Of a stretch of 64,000 nucleotides of DNA, positions 32,830-44,490 are shown one piece after another; within the stretch, counting starts at the first letter, position 1; every line of letters begins with the position of its first letter. A program made the translations under genes and the position numbers. The stretch comes from Ditylenchus dipsaci (lineage: Eukaryota > Nematoda > Chromadorea > Rhabditida > Anguinidae): assembly GCA_004194705.1 (NCBI GenBank), contig SADC01000024.1, positions 269,470 to 333,469 of the forward strand. The letters are read 5' to 3'. The notes beneath the pieces were generated by a model. The model worked only from the letters and a program-made list of their open reading frames with translations, was not told the DNA's origin and made no database searches.

Positions 32830-33355
32830 CGTACTTACCGACGAAATGTACAAAAATTTTGAAAAAAAAATCCGGAACGGGATACCGGGACGGAATGACC
32901 GAAAAATTTACTCCGGGACGGGAATCCGGGACTAAGTAAAATTCTGTGACGGGACAATGATTTCCGCGGTTGGGACACAAACAGGAAATTCGACAAAAAA
33001 TCAGTTTTCAAAAAAAATATGCAAAATATTTGTCCCAGTTTCACATCACGGACGAAAGCTAGATATTGTCCAAGTATATACTCGAGTATATTCTTAATTG
33101 AGAACCCTAATTTACCGAAATTTGGCGAGAGTTTCAAATGATAATAAAAATAGACTAAATTTTAACATGATTTTTGAATTCTGAAGATGACACAGATTTT
33201 CAAAAGTTGGCACGGGACAACAAATCGGAGAACCCAAAAATTACCCCGGACGGGACACCGCGACAGAACACCCGGACGGGATAGACTCAAAAAATTTTCC
33301 GGGACGGGAAAACCTCTAAAACCCTCCGACACGGGGCGCCTCGTGCATCCCTAAT
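32830..33355. repeat. GGGACGGGA-rich repeat
   Basis: The words CGGGACGGGA, CCGGGACGG and GGACGGGA recur about a dozen times at irregular spacing. The right end reads, inverted, TAGGGATGCACGAGGCGCCC, a hAT-like terminus. A matching left terminus was not found. Confidence 0.5.
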
Positions 33356-33689
33356 CCATAACCCTGTTCACTAACTACCAAACGAGGGTGAGTACCCTGG
33401 GGGCTCTAACCCGACAAATCGGGGGTGGGGTATATACCACCATTCATTTACTACCAGCCGTTTAGAAATTGATTAAAAAGTGGTCACCTTATTCAAATTC
33501 ATCAAATAACTGTTCTCAGAATGAAACTTCAAAAATCAAGGCTGATTCCTGATATGTGTGACCTATGTGACCATGAGTGACCATCATTTCTTTCCTTCTC
33601 ACCAGTGAGGGTGAGGCTGCCTATTCATTTTCCTCCTAATAAAATATTTCCTTCCTTTCTAAATGAGCAAAGATCAATCTTTGATTTTT

Positions 33690-36445
33690 TCAAACCAAAT
33701 TTGGGAGGCTGGTTAAGCCTCCAGTGAAATATGGGGCTCACTCCAAAACTAATACTACCGATTCTCCACCTAACGATTTGACCCAAATTGATTCCCTAAT
33801 TTCCAACCTCCAAAATTCCATTGACCCTAACAATTTTCTTCTCAACACCTTGACAACTATATTCTACAACAACAATCCATTCTTAACACCATCACTAAGC
33901 AGCTCGATTCCATCAACCAGTAACTCTATGGGCACAACCACCAAGTTGACAATAATACTTTGTCATCTGAAGAAATTGAACGCCGGCGCTCTGTTGTTGT
34001 CAGTGGATTGGCGAAGCTCAAAGATGATAGTGCTGTTGCCCGTTTCAAGGCTGACTCTGAAGCTGTTGCCGAGATCTTGGAAGAAATTGGTGTTGAAGCC
34101 TTGCCCCGAGTATACCGTCTTGGAAAATATGACCCATCTAAGTCCAGATTGCTGAAGTTAGTCTTTCCCGCTTCTGTATTTGCACATGCAACAATTCGAG
34201 GACAAAAAGTTCTCCGTGACCAACAGCAATACCATGGCATATATTTCCGTCCTTCCTGACCCCAGAACAAGAAAGGCTGAATTTGAATTGCGTCAAGAGT
34301 GTCGCCAGCGCAACAAGGATAGAAGAAAAGTGAAGATCTCTAATGGAAAAATTGTGCCGATCAACCTGCCTGAGCAGGGAAACTAAATTGGCCACAAGGA
34401 AATCACGGCTTACCTTTTATTAGTTTTAATTCTCGCTCAATGCAAACAAACTTAATGATTTCATTTTCTCTTAATCAATATAGCTTTTCAGTTTTATGTC
34501 TAACTGAAACTTGGCTTACCAAAAAATTTTCTGATTCTCTTTTTTGTCCTAATGCAAACTATGCTTTTTTCGGTCTGATCGTAATGGAAGGGTGGTGGCG
34601 TAGCTATTATAATTTCTTCAGCATATCACTCAACTCTTGTAAAACTAGCACTGTCTCCACTTGATATCTTGTGTGTCGATATTTTCTCTCCCCAGCTAAT
34701 AATGCAATAAGGCTAAACGTCTTATTCCCTTTCTGTAAATTTAAAAGTCGTCGAAGAGTTTTCAAAAGTTATGTCTGAGCTAATGACTGTTTCATATCCA
34801 AAAAATTTCGTGGCGATTTAATTTCCCTCATATAACCTGGAATCCGTCTCTACCTAATTCTCCTATGAACAACACTGACGCATATATCGACAGCTTTTTT
34901 CCAACAAAGGTATTGGTTATATCGACATAACTGTTGACATGGTTTACAAACACCTATTTCTCTACCAAGTAAAGTTAATACATCGCCTGATGGTAACCTT
35001 ACATCTTTCTCAAAAACAGTGCTGAATTCTAACCAACCTACCACGGAAATCTTTAGGTAGCTATGATGAGTGGTACTATTCCAGATATTTGGAAGATGTC
35101 TTTTTTCCACCCCATTTTCAAAAAGGAGATAAACACGATCCCTCAAGTTACCGACCTATTAGTCTGACTTGTTCATTATCAAAAATTTGGAGACAATCGT
35201 CACGAAAAATACTAGCATTTCTCTTATCTCGCAATTTAATCCCAAAATCCCAACATGGTTTTTTTGAATAAGAGGTCTGTTAAGACAAGATGATTGAGGT
35301 GTTTGACGATTGTCGAAATCAATAGAAGAAAATAAGTGTACTGACGTTGTTATTTTGACATTTCAAAGGCTTTGACGCGATCTCACACTCTATTCTTCTC
35401 AGAAAATTGCAAAAAGCTGGTGTACATGGAGCATTGTTAAAATGGATCAGAAATTTCTTGTTTCAAGTACTTAAAAATCCAAGATTCGTTTTCTGAACCA
35501 ACCTTCCAAAGAAGTGCTGTTCCTCAAGGATCTGTATTGGCCCTCTTCTTTTTATTTTCTACTTTCGAAGTTCTCATCTTCTTGTCAAGTCTCAGGAGTG
35601 CAGCTAAAGCTATATGCCGACGATTTGAAAGCTTATGTTAGCTTTGATAGAGAGACTTATCCAAAAAACTGCAAGTTTTCATACAAGAATTTTTCGAATG
35701 GTGTTGTGAAAACGAGCTTAAAATCTCCCCTGAAAAGTGCCAGTTTCACACCTTGGCAAAAAGAACGCTCACCATATACTATCTGAATGCCAATCAAATC
35801 GCTCATGTTACAAATTCAATTAAGGGTTTGGGCATAGTTTACCCTAAACTTAAAATGGAATGCCCACTTAGAAAATATATGCAAATCCGCTTACTCTCGC
35901 CTATTCACTCTCTTTAAGGCTGTTCGCTCAACAGATTACAAGTTCCTCGTACAATTATACATGACATATGTTAGACCCATAATCGAAACTCTACTGTAGT
36001 GTATAATCTTATTAAAAAAAAGACATAAAGAAAATAGAGCGGATTCAGAAAATTGCCTTAATCAAATATACTTCAGGTCACTAGGAATCAATATCCTGAT
36101 AAACCTGATTATGAAAAACTCTTAAAATATTCAAAATGGAACTCTTCAAAAAAGACGACTTATAACTAACCTTATTTTCTATCACAAAATAATTTTGGAA
36201 AAAATCGACATTAATGTGAATATTTCGTTTTTTCAGTCATCCTATAATTTCGAAAAACATATAGCTATTGTACCCTTTGTTCGGACACCAAAATTATTAT
36301 GCTCTTCACTGAAATTGTTGCTTCCCTATTATAATACTTTTCAGGAAAAACTCAAAGAATGTGATCTAACGCTTTTGTATTGTATATTTTTAAAAATATG
36401 TATTTGTTCGTCGCGTACTTGTGGTAACAATAAATAAAATAAATA
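33690..36445 (+). mobile_element. CR1-like LINE with ORF1 and ORF2, decayed
   Basis: ORF1 (33724-34386) is followed by ORF2: an endonuclease fragment with LTETWL near 34500, RT blocks KKGD...YRPISLTCSLSKI near 35120-35190 and LYADDLKAYVSF near 35608, and an (AAATA)n tail at about 36430-36450. Many stops and frameshifts. It resembles the 1375-3770 LINE in the YRPISLTC block but is a different copy. Inside the Foldback-like structure. Confidence 0.75.
33724..34386 (+). pseudogene. LINE ORF1 (nucleic-acid-binding protein), three frame segments
   Basis: Segment 33960-34259 reads SSEEIERRRSVVVSGLAKLK, then VAEILEEIGVEALPRVYRLG and SRLLKLVFPASVFAHATIRG, an RRM-like ORF1 core as in many animal LINEs. 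It continues in another frame to 34386 with VLPDPRTRKAEFELRQECRQ and ends NLPEQGN-stop. The upstream Asn/Ser-rich part is in a third frame. Confidence 0.65.
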
Positions 36446-36876
36446 AATGATTCGACTTCATCTGGGTTTCAACCTGAAGAATTAAACAAGATTAGCGGCC
36501 ATCACCCAACCCTATTATAACTGGTTTCTGTTTTATAACACGTTCAATTCAGTTTGAAAATAAAACTTTTAATTTTGGAATAAATAAGATGAAAGACGGT
36601 ATGAATGTAGGTGCCAAGAAAAAGTGAATTTGCACCTAGAAAAAGTAAATTTGTACCCAAAAGTGTATTTGCGCCAAAAAAGTTTATTTGAGCCAAACTT
36701 TTTTGCGACAAGAAAAGTGAATCTGCGACATAAAAAAGTGTACTTGCGCCAAAATAGAGTAAATTTGCGCCATAAAAAATATTATCCTTCGAGTGAGAGG
36801 CAAAAAAAATTTTGCTCTAGACCGTGGGATCAGGCAAACAAATTTTTTTTAAATACTTGAAGAAAGCATCACCCAC

Positions 36877-37062
36877 CTCTCTCAGTGGGTCTATAGAACA
36901 GTTTGTCGGTGTGCAGATTGATCAGCCGGACATTCGCTGCCCAGTTACAGTACTGAAGAAACATCATGACATCACATGTATTTCCACATAGTATTGAGAT
37001 TTGGAGCCAGGGCTCAGCTGCACTGAGACACTTGGATGTACTTCTAAGATCACAGTAAATTT
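36877..37062 (-). CDS. Possible orphan exon on minus strand, Cys-containing
   Basis: On the minus strand an acceptor TTTTGTCAG and donor GTGGGT bound 62 codons reading IYCDLRSTSKCLSAAEPWLQ, then ISILCGNTCDVMMFLQYCNW and LHTDKLFYRPTERG. Codon content looks protein-like and five Cys are present, but I do not recognise the family and see no partner exon. Confidence 0.35.
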
Positions 37063-38371
37063 CTGACAAAATATATTGGTTCAAATTACTCGAGTTTTGA
37101 CGCCTAAGTGTGTAGTCGAAAACCTTGTCCGTTGCTCATTGTACTCCTGAAACTCTTTTATAATTATTAAGACAGTTTTGTGCTCAAATCCCTAATAGTC
37201 AAAGAAATATCACAAGATTGAGTGTGCACCAGAGGAGTCACGTAAATATCATTGGAGCCACTGGATGCAGTGAAGATGGAAAAATCACAAGTGGGTTTGA
37301 GTCACTAAATTTATCGAAAAAAGTGAAAATTTTCACCTAATTAACTTTAAATCAATTTGTTTTATTTTTTATGATTTTTAAATTTATTAGTTTTTAGATA
37401 AGATTGAGTTATTGATACTTTCGGCAAGCTGATATTTAGGGTTACATTCGGCTCTAGATATGTAATCACACCGTATCCTTAACAATGATATGCTTATACT
37501 GTATTTCGTGTCTTTTGGCGAAACTTTCATCTTTTACCGAAACAATCTCAAAATCGAAAACTAGATTTGGGAAAAAGATTTAGGGAAAAGACTTAAAATT
37601 AGATAATAAATTGGCTGGACCCATCTGAGAGTCGAACTTGGCAGGGTGCACAACATTAACCAAACAAATTTCGACACTATTGCCGGTACAAAAAGATTTT
37701 GACAAGATCATAAGAAAAATTAAAGACTATCATACCAAAAATTATGAAAAGCAACTAAAATAACCAAAAATTTTTAAGGATAAAAAATTAACCCAAGACG
37801 ATCGAATGTTGTTGATGTTGGATTAAAAAAAAATTATTGTTGCAATTCAATTAGATCCCACGAAAAATACCTAATTTTAGCAAGTAAATTAATAAAGTGC
37901 TTCAAGCCATATAGAAGTGTTAAAAAATTTCAAAATTAGGTTTAAAATATGAGACTTTTGCCGTTTTATCAAATTAAGCCATAAAAACAGCTATAAGGTA
38001 TAGCATATATTCCTTTATGATTTTGGATATTTACAAAAAATAGTAATCCAATATTTTATGATCCCGGCAGAATGTGGTTAACTCACCTACAAACCCGCTT
38101 GAATATACACACTATAGTGCAAAGAGCAAATAAAAAGAGGCCAAAAGTCTCATAGCGACCGCCTCGCTAATTGGTTTGCATTTTTGGAAGGTCTAGCCAG
38201 CAAATGATGCACCTGTAAATTGTTTAAAATAGTAACGTTGGATTCACGCAGATACTTCATCAAGAATACCAATGCTTGTTACAATTCACAAGAGAATCGG
38301 GGGTAATAGGTGCCACACAACAATTTGTACCCAACGGTAAGAAAAAAGAAAAACAACCATAGTTAGGCACT
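37063..38371. other. No gene seen; one tRNA-like motif
   Basis: AT-rich. Only a minus-strand tRNA-like piece (37690-37611) stands out. Confidence 0.4.
37611..37690 (-). other. tRNA-like sequence, probable SINE head
   Basis: On the minus strand CGGCAATAGTG (box A-like) and CCAAGTTCGACTCTC (box B-like) are spaced about 40 nt. Stems are imperfect. Likely SINE or pseudo-tRNA. Confidence 0.35.
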
Positions 38372-38712
38372 TTCAAAAACCGCCGCGACGGCGCCGAATA
38401 AATGTTGCTGAATTTTGACCCGCCGCTGGTGGCGCCACCGGCTGCGCCAACGCCAGCTTTCCGAAAAGCTTTAGCTAAAGTGCAAAATCTCGTGCAAGAG
38501 TGTCAAAAGCCTATACTAAACTATTTTTTAGCTGTTTATTTAAAAAGGAGGGGCATAAATAATTGGTTCTGTTAGAGTTCATGCTAAAATCATGACATTA
38601 TTACATGTGTGCGGCGCCGCTGTCGCTGCCGCCGCCGTATCTCCATTAGCCGCCCCGCCGCCGCCTGCTGCGCGGCGGCGACGGAGGTGGCGCCTTGGCG
38701 GCGCCGATCCAA
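38372..38712. repeat. GC-rich cluster pair
   Basis: Two blocks (38380-38460, 38618-38705) rich in CGCCGCCGC and GGCGGCGCC, separated by AT-rich DNA with a small AAAGCTTTAGCTAAAG hairpin. Similar in wording to the clusters in 4107-5069 and 5985-6775. Confidence 0.55.
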
Positions 38713-39074
38713 CTATGGGTGCAACTATGTAGAAGGATAAATATTTTTCTGCCTTCTGCTAATGCACAATGCCTTCTTTTTTAATTTCAGTCGTAGAGGC
38801 AAATATCTGAACGATTTTTTTATAAGTTTTCACACTAACAGTAAGCCCTGCGATTCTAGTCTTTTGAAAAGTTTTATTTGTTCCAACATCTTTGCAAAAT
38901 TTAGCCCAAAAGTTAATAGTATGAAAGCAAATTTTCGACCCTACTGGATACACAACCCCCCCCCCCACCGAATCAACTTTTTCAAAAGTGTTTCCAAACA
39001 CCCTATATCGACCAGAAATCATCTCACCAGTTAACAAAAAAATTCTTTTATAGTTCTGGTAAATTAAAAGTGAC

Positions 39075-39440
39075 TTTTGGGCATTCTGAGATGCGTGCAC
39101 TCACTTACCTTAGACATGATTCCGAGAAGCGCTCTTGATCAAAAAATGCATATAGAGTCTTTTTTTGCCACGGCCCAGTTGAAAAACATGGTTAGGCTGT
39201 GCATGGTGAGGCCCTCTGCGCCCCCTTTGGGGCGCAGCGGGCTTGGTGGTCTGGGTTGAGATCGCACACCCCGTACCTTAGACACAAATCACTCGAAACT
39301 GACTCTGGATGCATAAAAGCATGCATACCAGAGTTTATTCAAGCGGTACGCCCAGTATTCAAAACTATGTTCAACATATTTCTTTTTACACTAAATCGGC
39401 CCATTTTTGGTCTCTTCCACCCAAAACAGCCCTAAATTTT
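39075..39440. repeat. Hairpin repeat copy 2
   Basis: Contains ACTCACTTACCTTAGACATG, TTTTGCCACGGCCCAGTTGA and GCATACCAGAGTTTATTC of the family at 30390-30660, with the GGGGCGCAG core. Its left flank TGTTTCCAAACACCCTATAT (38988-39007) recurs near 47046 and, inverted, near 48510. Confidence 0.65.
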
Positions 39441-39819
39441 TAAATACCTTGTTAGAAACTAGAATCGCAGAGTTATCTTAGGTCTAATGACATTGAAAAA
39501 AGTTTAGATATTTGTTTCTTTGATCGAAAGAAAAAAGAATGCACTTCTGGACCAGAGAAGGCAAAAAAAACGGTAAATTGCATTATAAGCAGTCCACCAA
39601 AATGACCCAAAATGTTGTTTTTTTGATGTTTTATAGCTTTTCACCGTGTAGAAAACATGTTTTCAGGCGGGCGAAGACTACTTCACGGAAAGCTTTTTTA
39701 ACTAAAAATCGACATTTGTGTTGGGGAAAGGTAAACAAACCTAAATGGATACCTAAACACTCCAAAAAGATGGAATTTGAACAAAGTTTTGTTAACTGAT
39801 GCCTAACGCGCAAAGAAAC

Positions 39820-40235
39820 TCTTGTATACATACTTTTTTATGCATCCAGAGTTACTTTCGAGTGTAACTTATGTGGGTGTGCGCATCTCAACCCCAAACC
39901 ATCAAGCCCCTGCGCCCGAAGAAGCCGCAGGGGCTTGTGAGTTAAAGATCGGTGCACTTACTTACCTTAGACATAATTCCGAGAAGTACTCTTGATCATA
40001 AAATGCATATAGAGCAGGGCTTCGAATGAAAAATTCCAAAAAAGGACATTTGGGTAAAAAAAGGACATTTTGACTGTTATTGAAGTAAAGGGTCATTTTA
40101 TTTGTTGCCATTATGAAGCGAAAAAAAAGATTTTGACTTAATTTAAAAATAAAAAAGATTTAAGGTGCCAAAAAAGGACAAATCTTTTTAAAAAGACGAT
40201 TCAAAGCCCTGATATAGAGTCTCTTTTTCCCCAGC
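39820..40235. repeat. Hairpin repeat copy 3, interrupted by a MITE
   Basis: Carries GGGTGTGCGCATCTCAACCC, CAAGCCCCTGCGCCC, CACTTACTTACCTTAGACAT and CTCTTGATCATAAAATGCAT, then is split by the element at 40015-40211 and resumes with ATATAGAGTCTC. Confidence 0.65.
40015..40211. mobile_element. hAT-type MITE with perfect 8-bp target duplication
   Basis: Starts CAGGGCTTCGAATG and ends, inverted, CAGGGCTTTGAATC. The octamer ATATAGAG is exactly repeated at 40007-40014 and 40212-40219. The uninterrupted hairpin repeat at 39140-39160 reads CATATAGAGTCT, confirming the empty site. The interior has repeated AAAAAAGGACA blocks. No ORF. Confidence 0.9.
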
Positions 40236-40440
40236 TCCAGTGACCAAAAGAGGGTGACAACCTCCAAATAAGGTAGCTGAGTACCCATTTAGGTTGGTTT
40301 ACCCCCCAAGTCAAAAGTCGATTTTAGTGAAAAAATTCTTTTCTTTTTCCGCCTAAAAACGTGTTTCTACCATTGAGCAGGAAGAGACAGGGTCCTTTAA
40401 AGAAATCTCATGAACAAGCAAGTATAGCAGGAAATTCAAG

Positions 40441-41588
40441 TACCGTATTTCCTCTAATAGAAGCCCCCTCCTATTATAAGCCCCCCTCTAATATAAGCCC
40501 CCTCTGGAGGTCATCCAAAATATAAAAGCCCCTCTAATATAAGCCCCCCTCTAGTGGTATCCTGAAAATATGAGCCCCTTTTTATATAAACCCTAATCAA
40601 ATATTTTTTAGATAAACAGGTGCTGCTAAACGTGGTAAAAGATACAAAGAGTGCCTTTATGTATTTGCCTATCACATCTTTCGAAGTGGATCGCTGAATA
40701 CTTGTGAATGAGTGAATTTCAAAGCAAACTACATCGAGTGCTATTTAGCGGGCATTTTGTTGGTTTAAAAAATTGCTTTACGCAGTAATCATCGGCAGAA
40801 AATCAGCAACAAACGATACAAAGTGACGTCGTTTACGTTGAGGAACAAGAAAATAAGTCGGCAGCATAGGTCAGATAAAAAGAAGGCATAACGATATTTC
40901 GCAGAAAATATCTTAATTTCGCAGCAAATTTTGTCTCGCTTTTTATTTTTGATTTTCTAACCTTTTTTGAAAATTACAGGTGAGTCGAGAAATTCGAACA
41001 CTTTTATAAGCCATAACCTTTGTCTAGGACAAATTCCGAAATTCTGTAAACGCAGAACGACTCAATTTTTATAGGATTTCTTTGATATATAATGTGAAAA
41101 ACACAATTTTCGCTTGATCCCCCATGTGGTTTGGCCTTGGCCATCCAGAGGCTATTCTCAGACATTCGGCAAAGTTATACTCTAAATGAGAATTAGCTAC
41201 ATAATGGTGTCAATACTTTCAGAAAAAGTATATGTAAACTAATAGAAAAGGTAAAACAAAATTCGCTGAAAATAAAGATATGCTGCGAAATTCCAATACG
41301 CCCAAAATAAATTTAGGTAGAACGCCTCCGAGAGAAACAGTGGGTAAACTATGAATATAGAATAAGTGCTTTGATGTTTAAACGCTGTTTCAACAATGTT
41401 ATGTGGAAATTAGAAGCGATCAGAGGGTGGCGTAAAAAATTATGACTAAAAAATTTTTTTCCGCGCTTCGGCGCGGCGAGTTCAAAAATAAAGGCCCCCC
41501 TCTATACAAGCCCCCCTCTAATATAAGCCCCCCTGGAGGCCATCCATAAAATAGAAGCCCCGGGGCTTCTAATAGAGGAAATACGGTA
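40441..41588. mobile_element. TACCGTA element with AAGCCCCCCTCT arm repeats
   Basis: Ends TACCGTATTTCCTCTAATAG and, inverted, TACCGTATTTCCTCTATTAG. Both arms carry repeated CTAATATAAGCCCCCCTCTA units and a CTGGAGG.CATCCA..AAATA block in inverse orientation. The middle (40600-41460) is AT-rich with no clear ORF. Same end family as 18294-19470. Confidence 0.7.
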
Positions 41589-42436
41589 AGACAAAAATTA
41601 ATTACCGCATTTTTTCTAGTAAACGCCCTCCCGAAAATTCGGATTTCTTATTTATTTTAAACCTGTTTACTCCAACTATGATATTGACTTTCAGGAATGT
41701 TGGAAACCAAAATAAAGATCAGTTTCGAGCTACATTAGCTTGTAACATGCCAGGAATTAATGTTATAATTAAGCGAAAAGGTGAAAGTTAACTAAAGAAA
41801 TATTAGATTTTCGAGGTGAAAAGGGGATGGGGGTCGCAGGTGGGGTTTGAACGTTGCGGTAAATGATAGATAAAGCAAATTGAAAAATAAGCTTATTTGG
41901 GTGTTTTGTCGCTTTAGAGGTGGATTAATGGAAGCTACAATGTGCGTCGAAAAAGTAGTAATACAAAAAGACACATGAAAAAAGATTTATGCAATATAAT
42001 TTAAACAATTTATAATTCAAAAAATAAAAATGAACGATTCAAACAAGATTAAAAAATTGATACAGCTCTAATCCAATGAAGGTCATCAGAACGCGAAAAC
42101 AACGACACGGAGAGATAAAGTGCAAAGATGCAACAAGAGGAACGCTGTAAATAGGCTGAATTAAACCAATCTACTAAACAAAATGTTGCATGTAGGCACG
42201 CTATTATTATTTAAGTGCAAAAAGATGCAAATTGCCACATATCAAACTCCTTTTTTCATTTCTGCCAATAGGCAAACAATAATAAACCCATAAAAAGTCG
42301 ATAAAGAAACTTCTTACGAGATGAATTGTACATGCCTAATCATCTAACCAACTTTGTAATATTTTTTTAACTCGTCCTGACCTGATTTTTGGTGGTAACT
42401 CTTCGTAAAGAAATATCGGCTCAGTTCTCGAATAAG
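41589..42436. other. No gene seen
   Basis: AT-rich DNA with one more TACCGCATTTTTTCTAGTAA half-end at 41603. No ORF with signature. Confidence 0.4.
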
Positions 42437-43268
42437 CACCTCACTCGATTTCGCTATAGGTACCCCACTCGATTTCGCTATAGGTACCCACTCAATTTCG
42501 CTTAGGTACCTCACTCGATTTCGCTATAGTTACCCCACTCAATTTCGCTATAGGTACCTCACTCGATTTCGCTATAGTTACCCCACTCAATTTCGCTATA
42601 GGTACCTCACTCGATTTCGCTATAGTTACCCACTCAATTTCGCTATAGGTACCTCACTCGATTTCGCTATAGTTACCCCACTCAATTTCGCTATAGGTAC
42701 CCCACTCGATTTCGCTATAGTTACCCCACTCAATTTCGCTATAGGTACCTCACACGATTTCGCTATAGTTACCACTCAATTTCGCTATAGGTACCTCACT
42801 CGATTTCGCTATAGTTACCCCACTCAATTTCGCTATAGGTACCTCACTCGATTTCGCTATAGTTACCCACTCAATTTCGCTATAGGTACCTCACTCGATT
42901 TCGCTATAGGTACCCCACTCAATTTCGCTATAGGTACCTCACACGATTTCGCTATAGTTACCCACACTCAATTTCGCTATAGGTACCTCACTCGATTTCG
43001 CTATAGTTACCCCACTCAATTTCGCTATAGGTACCTCACTCGATTTCGCTATAGTTACCCACTCAATTTCGCTATAGGTACCTCACTCGATTTCGCTATA
43101 GTTACCCACTCAATTTCGCTATAGGTACCTCACTCGATTTCGCTATAGGTACCTCACTCGATTTCGCTATAGTTACCCCACTCAATTTCGCTATAGGTAC
43201 CTCACTCGATTTCGCTATAGTTACCCACTCAATTTCGCTATAGGTACCTCACTCGATTTCGCTATAGA
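42437..43268. repeat. Minisatellite with two-monomer higher-order structure
   Basis: About 34 monomers of 23-25 bp. Two variants mostly alternate: A, ACTCGATTTCGCTATAGTTA, and B, ACTCAATTTCGCTATAGGTA (each followed by CC or CCTC). Runs of the same variant and one-base length changes (CCCACT/CCACT) show unequal exchange. Confidence 0.93.
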
Positions 43269-44490
43269 TATCCTCCTTGTTTGTGATCGCTTTAACTGGA
43301 ATATAGCCAAAACCTCCGTGTAAAATCACAAAATCATCAGAGATGGGCAAAGATCAGGTAGATCGCGATATCAAATATTAGCCAAATTTTGCATTTAAGG
43401 TCAAAATTTTCAGAGATTTGGTTTCTATAGTCAGACAATAACTTTGATCAATCCGAATCCCACATCTCAAATCTCATTCCGAATCATTTCAAACCACCAA
43501 CACCACTCTAAACTGCTATAAAGCAGTATTAAACTACGCTTAACCTTGCTTAGAGTAATTTAGAGTAGTCTGGAGCGGTTTGGGATGTTTGTTGGCAGGA
43601 TTTCGAGTGATATTAATTCATCCGAGTGCGGTTATGATGCGAGCAATTTATTTTTCATAAAAAGATTCCCGTCTTTTGTTAACCCTCCAAATTATCAGCG
43701 GCTTTTGGCCAGCTGGAGCGAGACTTGATCGCTGAAAGCATTCCATACCAACACTCTGATCAAAAAACAAAAATAAACCAAAAAATTATTTCTTGATTCC
43801 CAAAATTTGTGGCTGTCGTTGAATATTGTTTAAAAATTAAAAACATCTAGCCATTGTGCTGACTCAAACCATAAACATTATCATCATTCCGGCAGTTGCT
43901 AGTGCTGATTACTATTTATTTTATGCTATTCATTTCAGTTTAACACAACAAGAACAAATGCATATATAGAGACAGGAAACGGGAGCATCCACACCAGAGG
44001 TGTCAACAAAAAAAACCCACTTTGTTAAAATATTGATGTGAAAGGGATGCATTAGTATCAACAAGATTTATTTCTTTTTCTGGTCTTGCCTGCTGATCCG
44101 CTCTCTCACATATTGCAATCAATTCTTTTGTGTGCTACCAAACCAAATGTAGAGAGATGGATCCCCGAAGGACTTCCAAATCACATAATATATCTTTCTC
44201 CTGTATGTCTGTTCAATTTGTTTTTGAAAAAATCGATTTTTGCTATATTGAAATATGCCGGAGGATTGCCTTTCAAGGTATTTCATTTCACTTCAAGTCT
44301 AATAGATTTTGCACTAGGGACTAACTTTTTTATCCATGATTTTTTTTGAAACGACAAAATAGCACAAAAATGACATAAAAAGACGAAATAGGTCTCAGCT
44401 CCTAGGTAAAAAATCAATAGCTCGCCTTTTTGAATTCGCAGTTTTTATTATTTTTTTATTTTGAACCAGTCCTAATATATCGCTGATCTA
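43269..44490. other. No gene seen
   Basis: The open frame 44086-44349 has no recognisable feature. A CACCAGAGGTGTCAAC motif at 43990 resembles a hAT end but has no partner. Confidence 0.4.

Larger units (their letters stand above)
32528..36797. mobile_element. Foldback-like structure with tandem-repeat inverted arms
   Basis: Left arm 32528-32750 and right arm 36560-36797 are inverted. Each holds seven or eight copies of a roughly 21-bp unit, GGCGCAAATTTACTTTTT-like on the left and AAAAAGTAAATTTGCGCC-like on the right. The arms extend inward through TACCGTCTTTC and TTATTTATTCCAAAA (right TTTTGGAATAAATAA and GAAAGACGGTA) and outward through TGGGATAAT/ATTATCC. This matches the architecture of Drosophila Foldback/Galileo elements. 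The interior carries a degraded LINE and a GGGACGGGA-rich stretch. Confidence 0.65.

Noticed and set aside
42437..43268. CRISPR array
   Set aside because: Repeats are contiguous with no unique spacers, and this is animal DNA; it is a minisatellite.
44086..44349. 87-codon ORF upstream of the Tc1 element
   Set aside because: Two frames overlap, no motif, no splice sites and no relation to the receptor genes.
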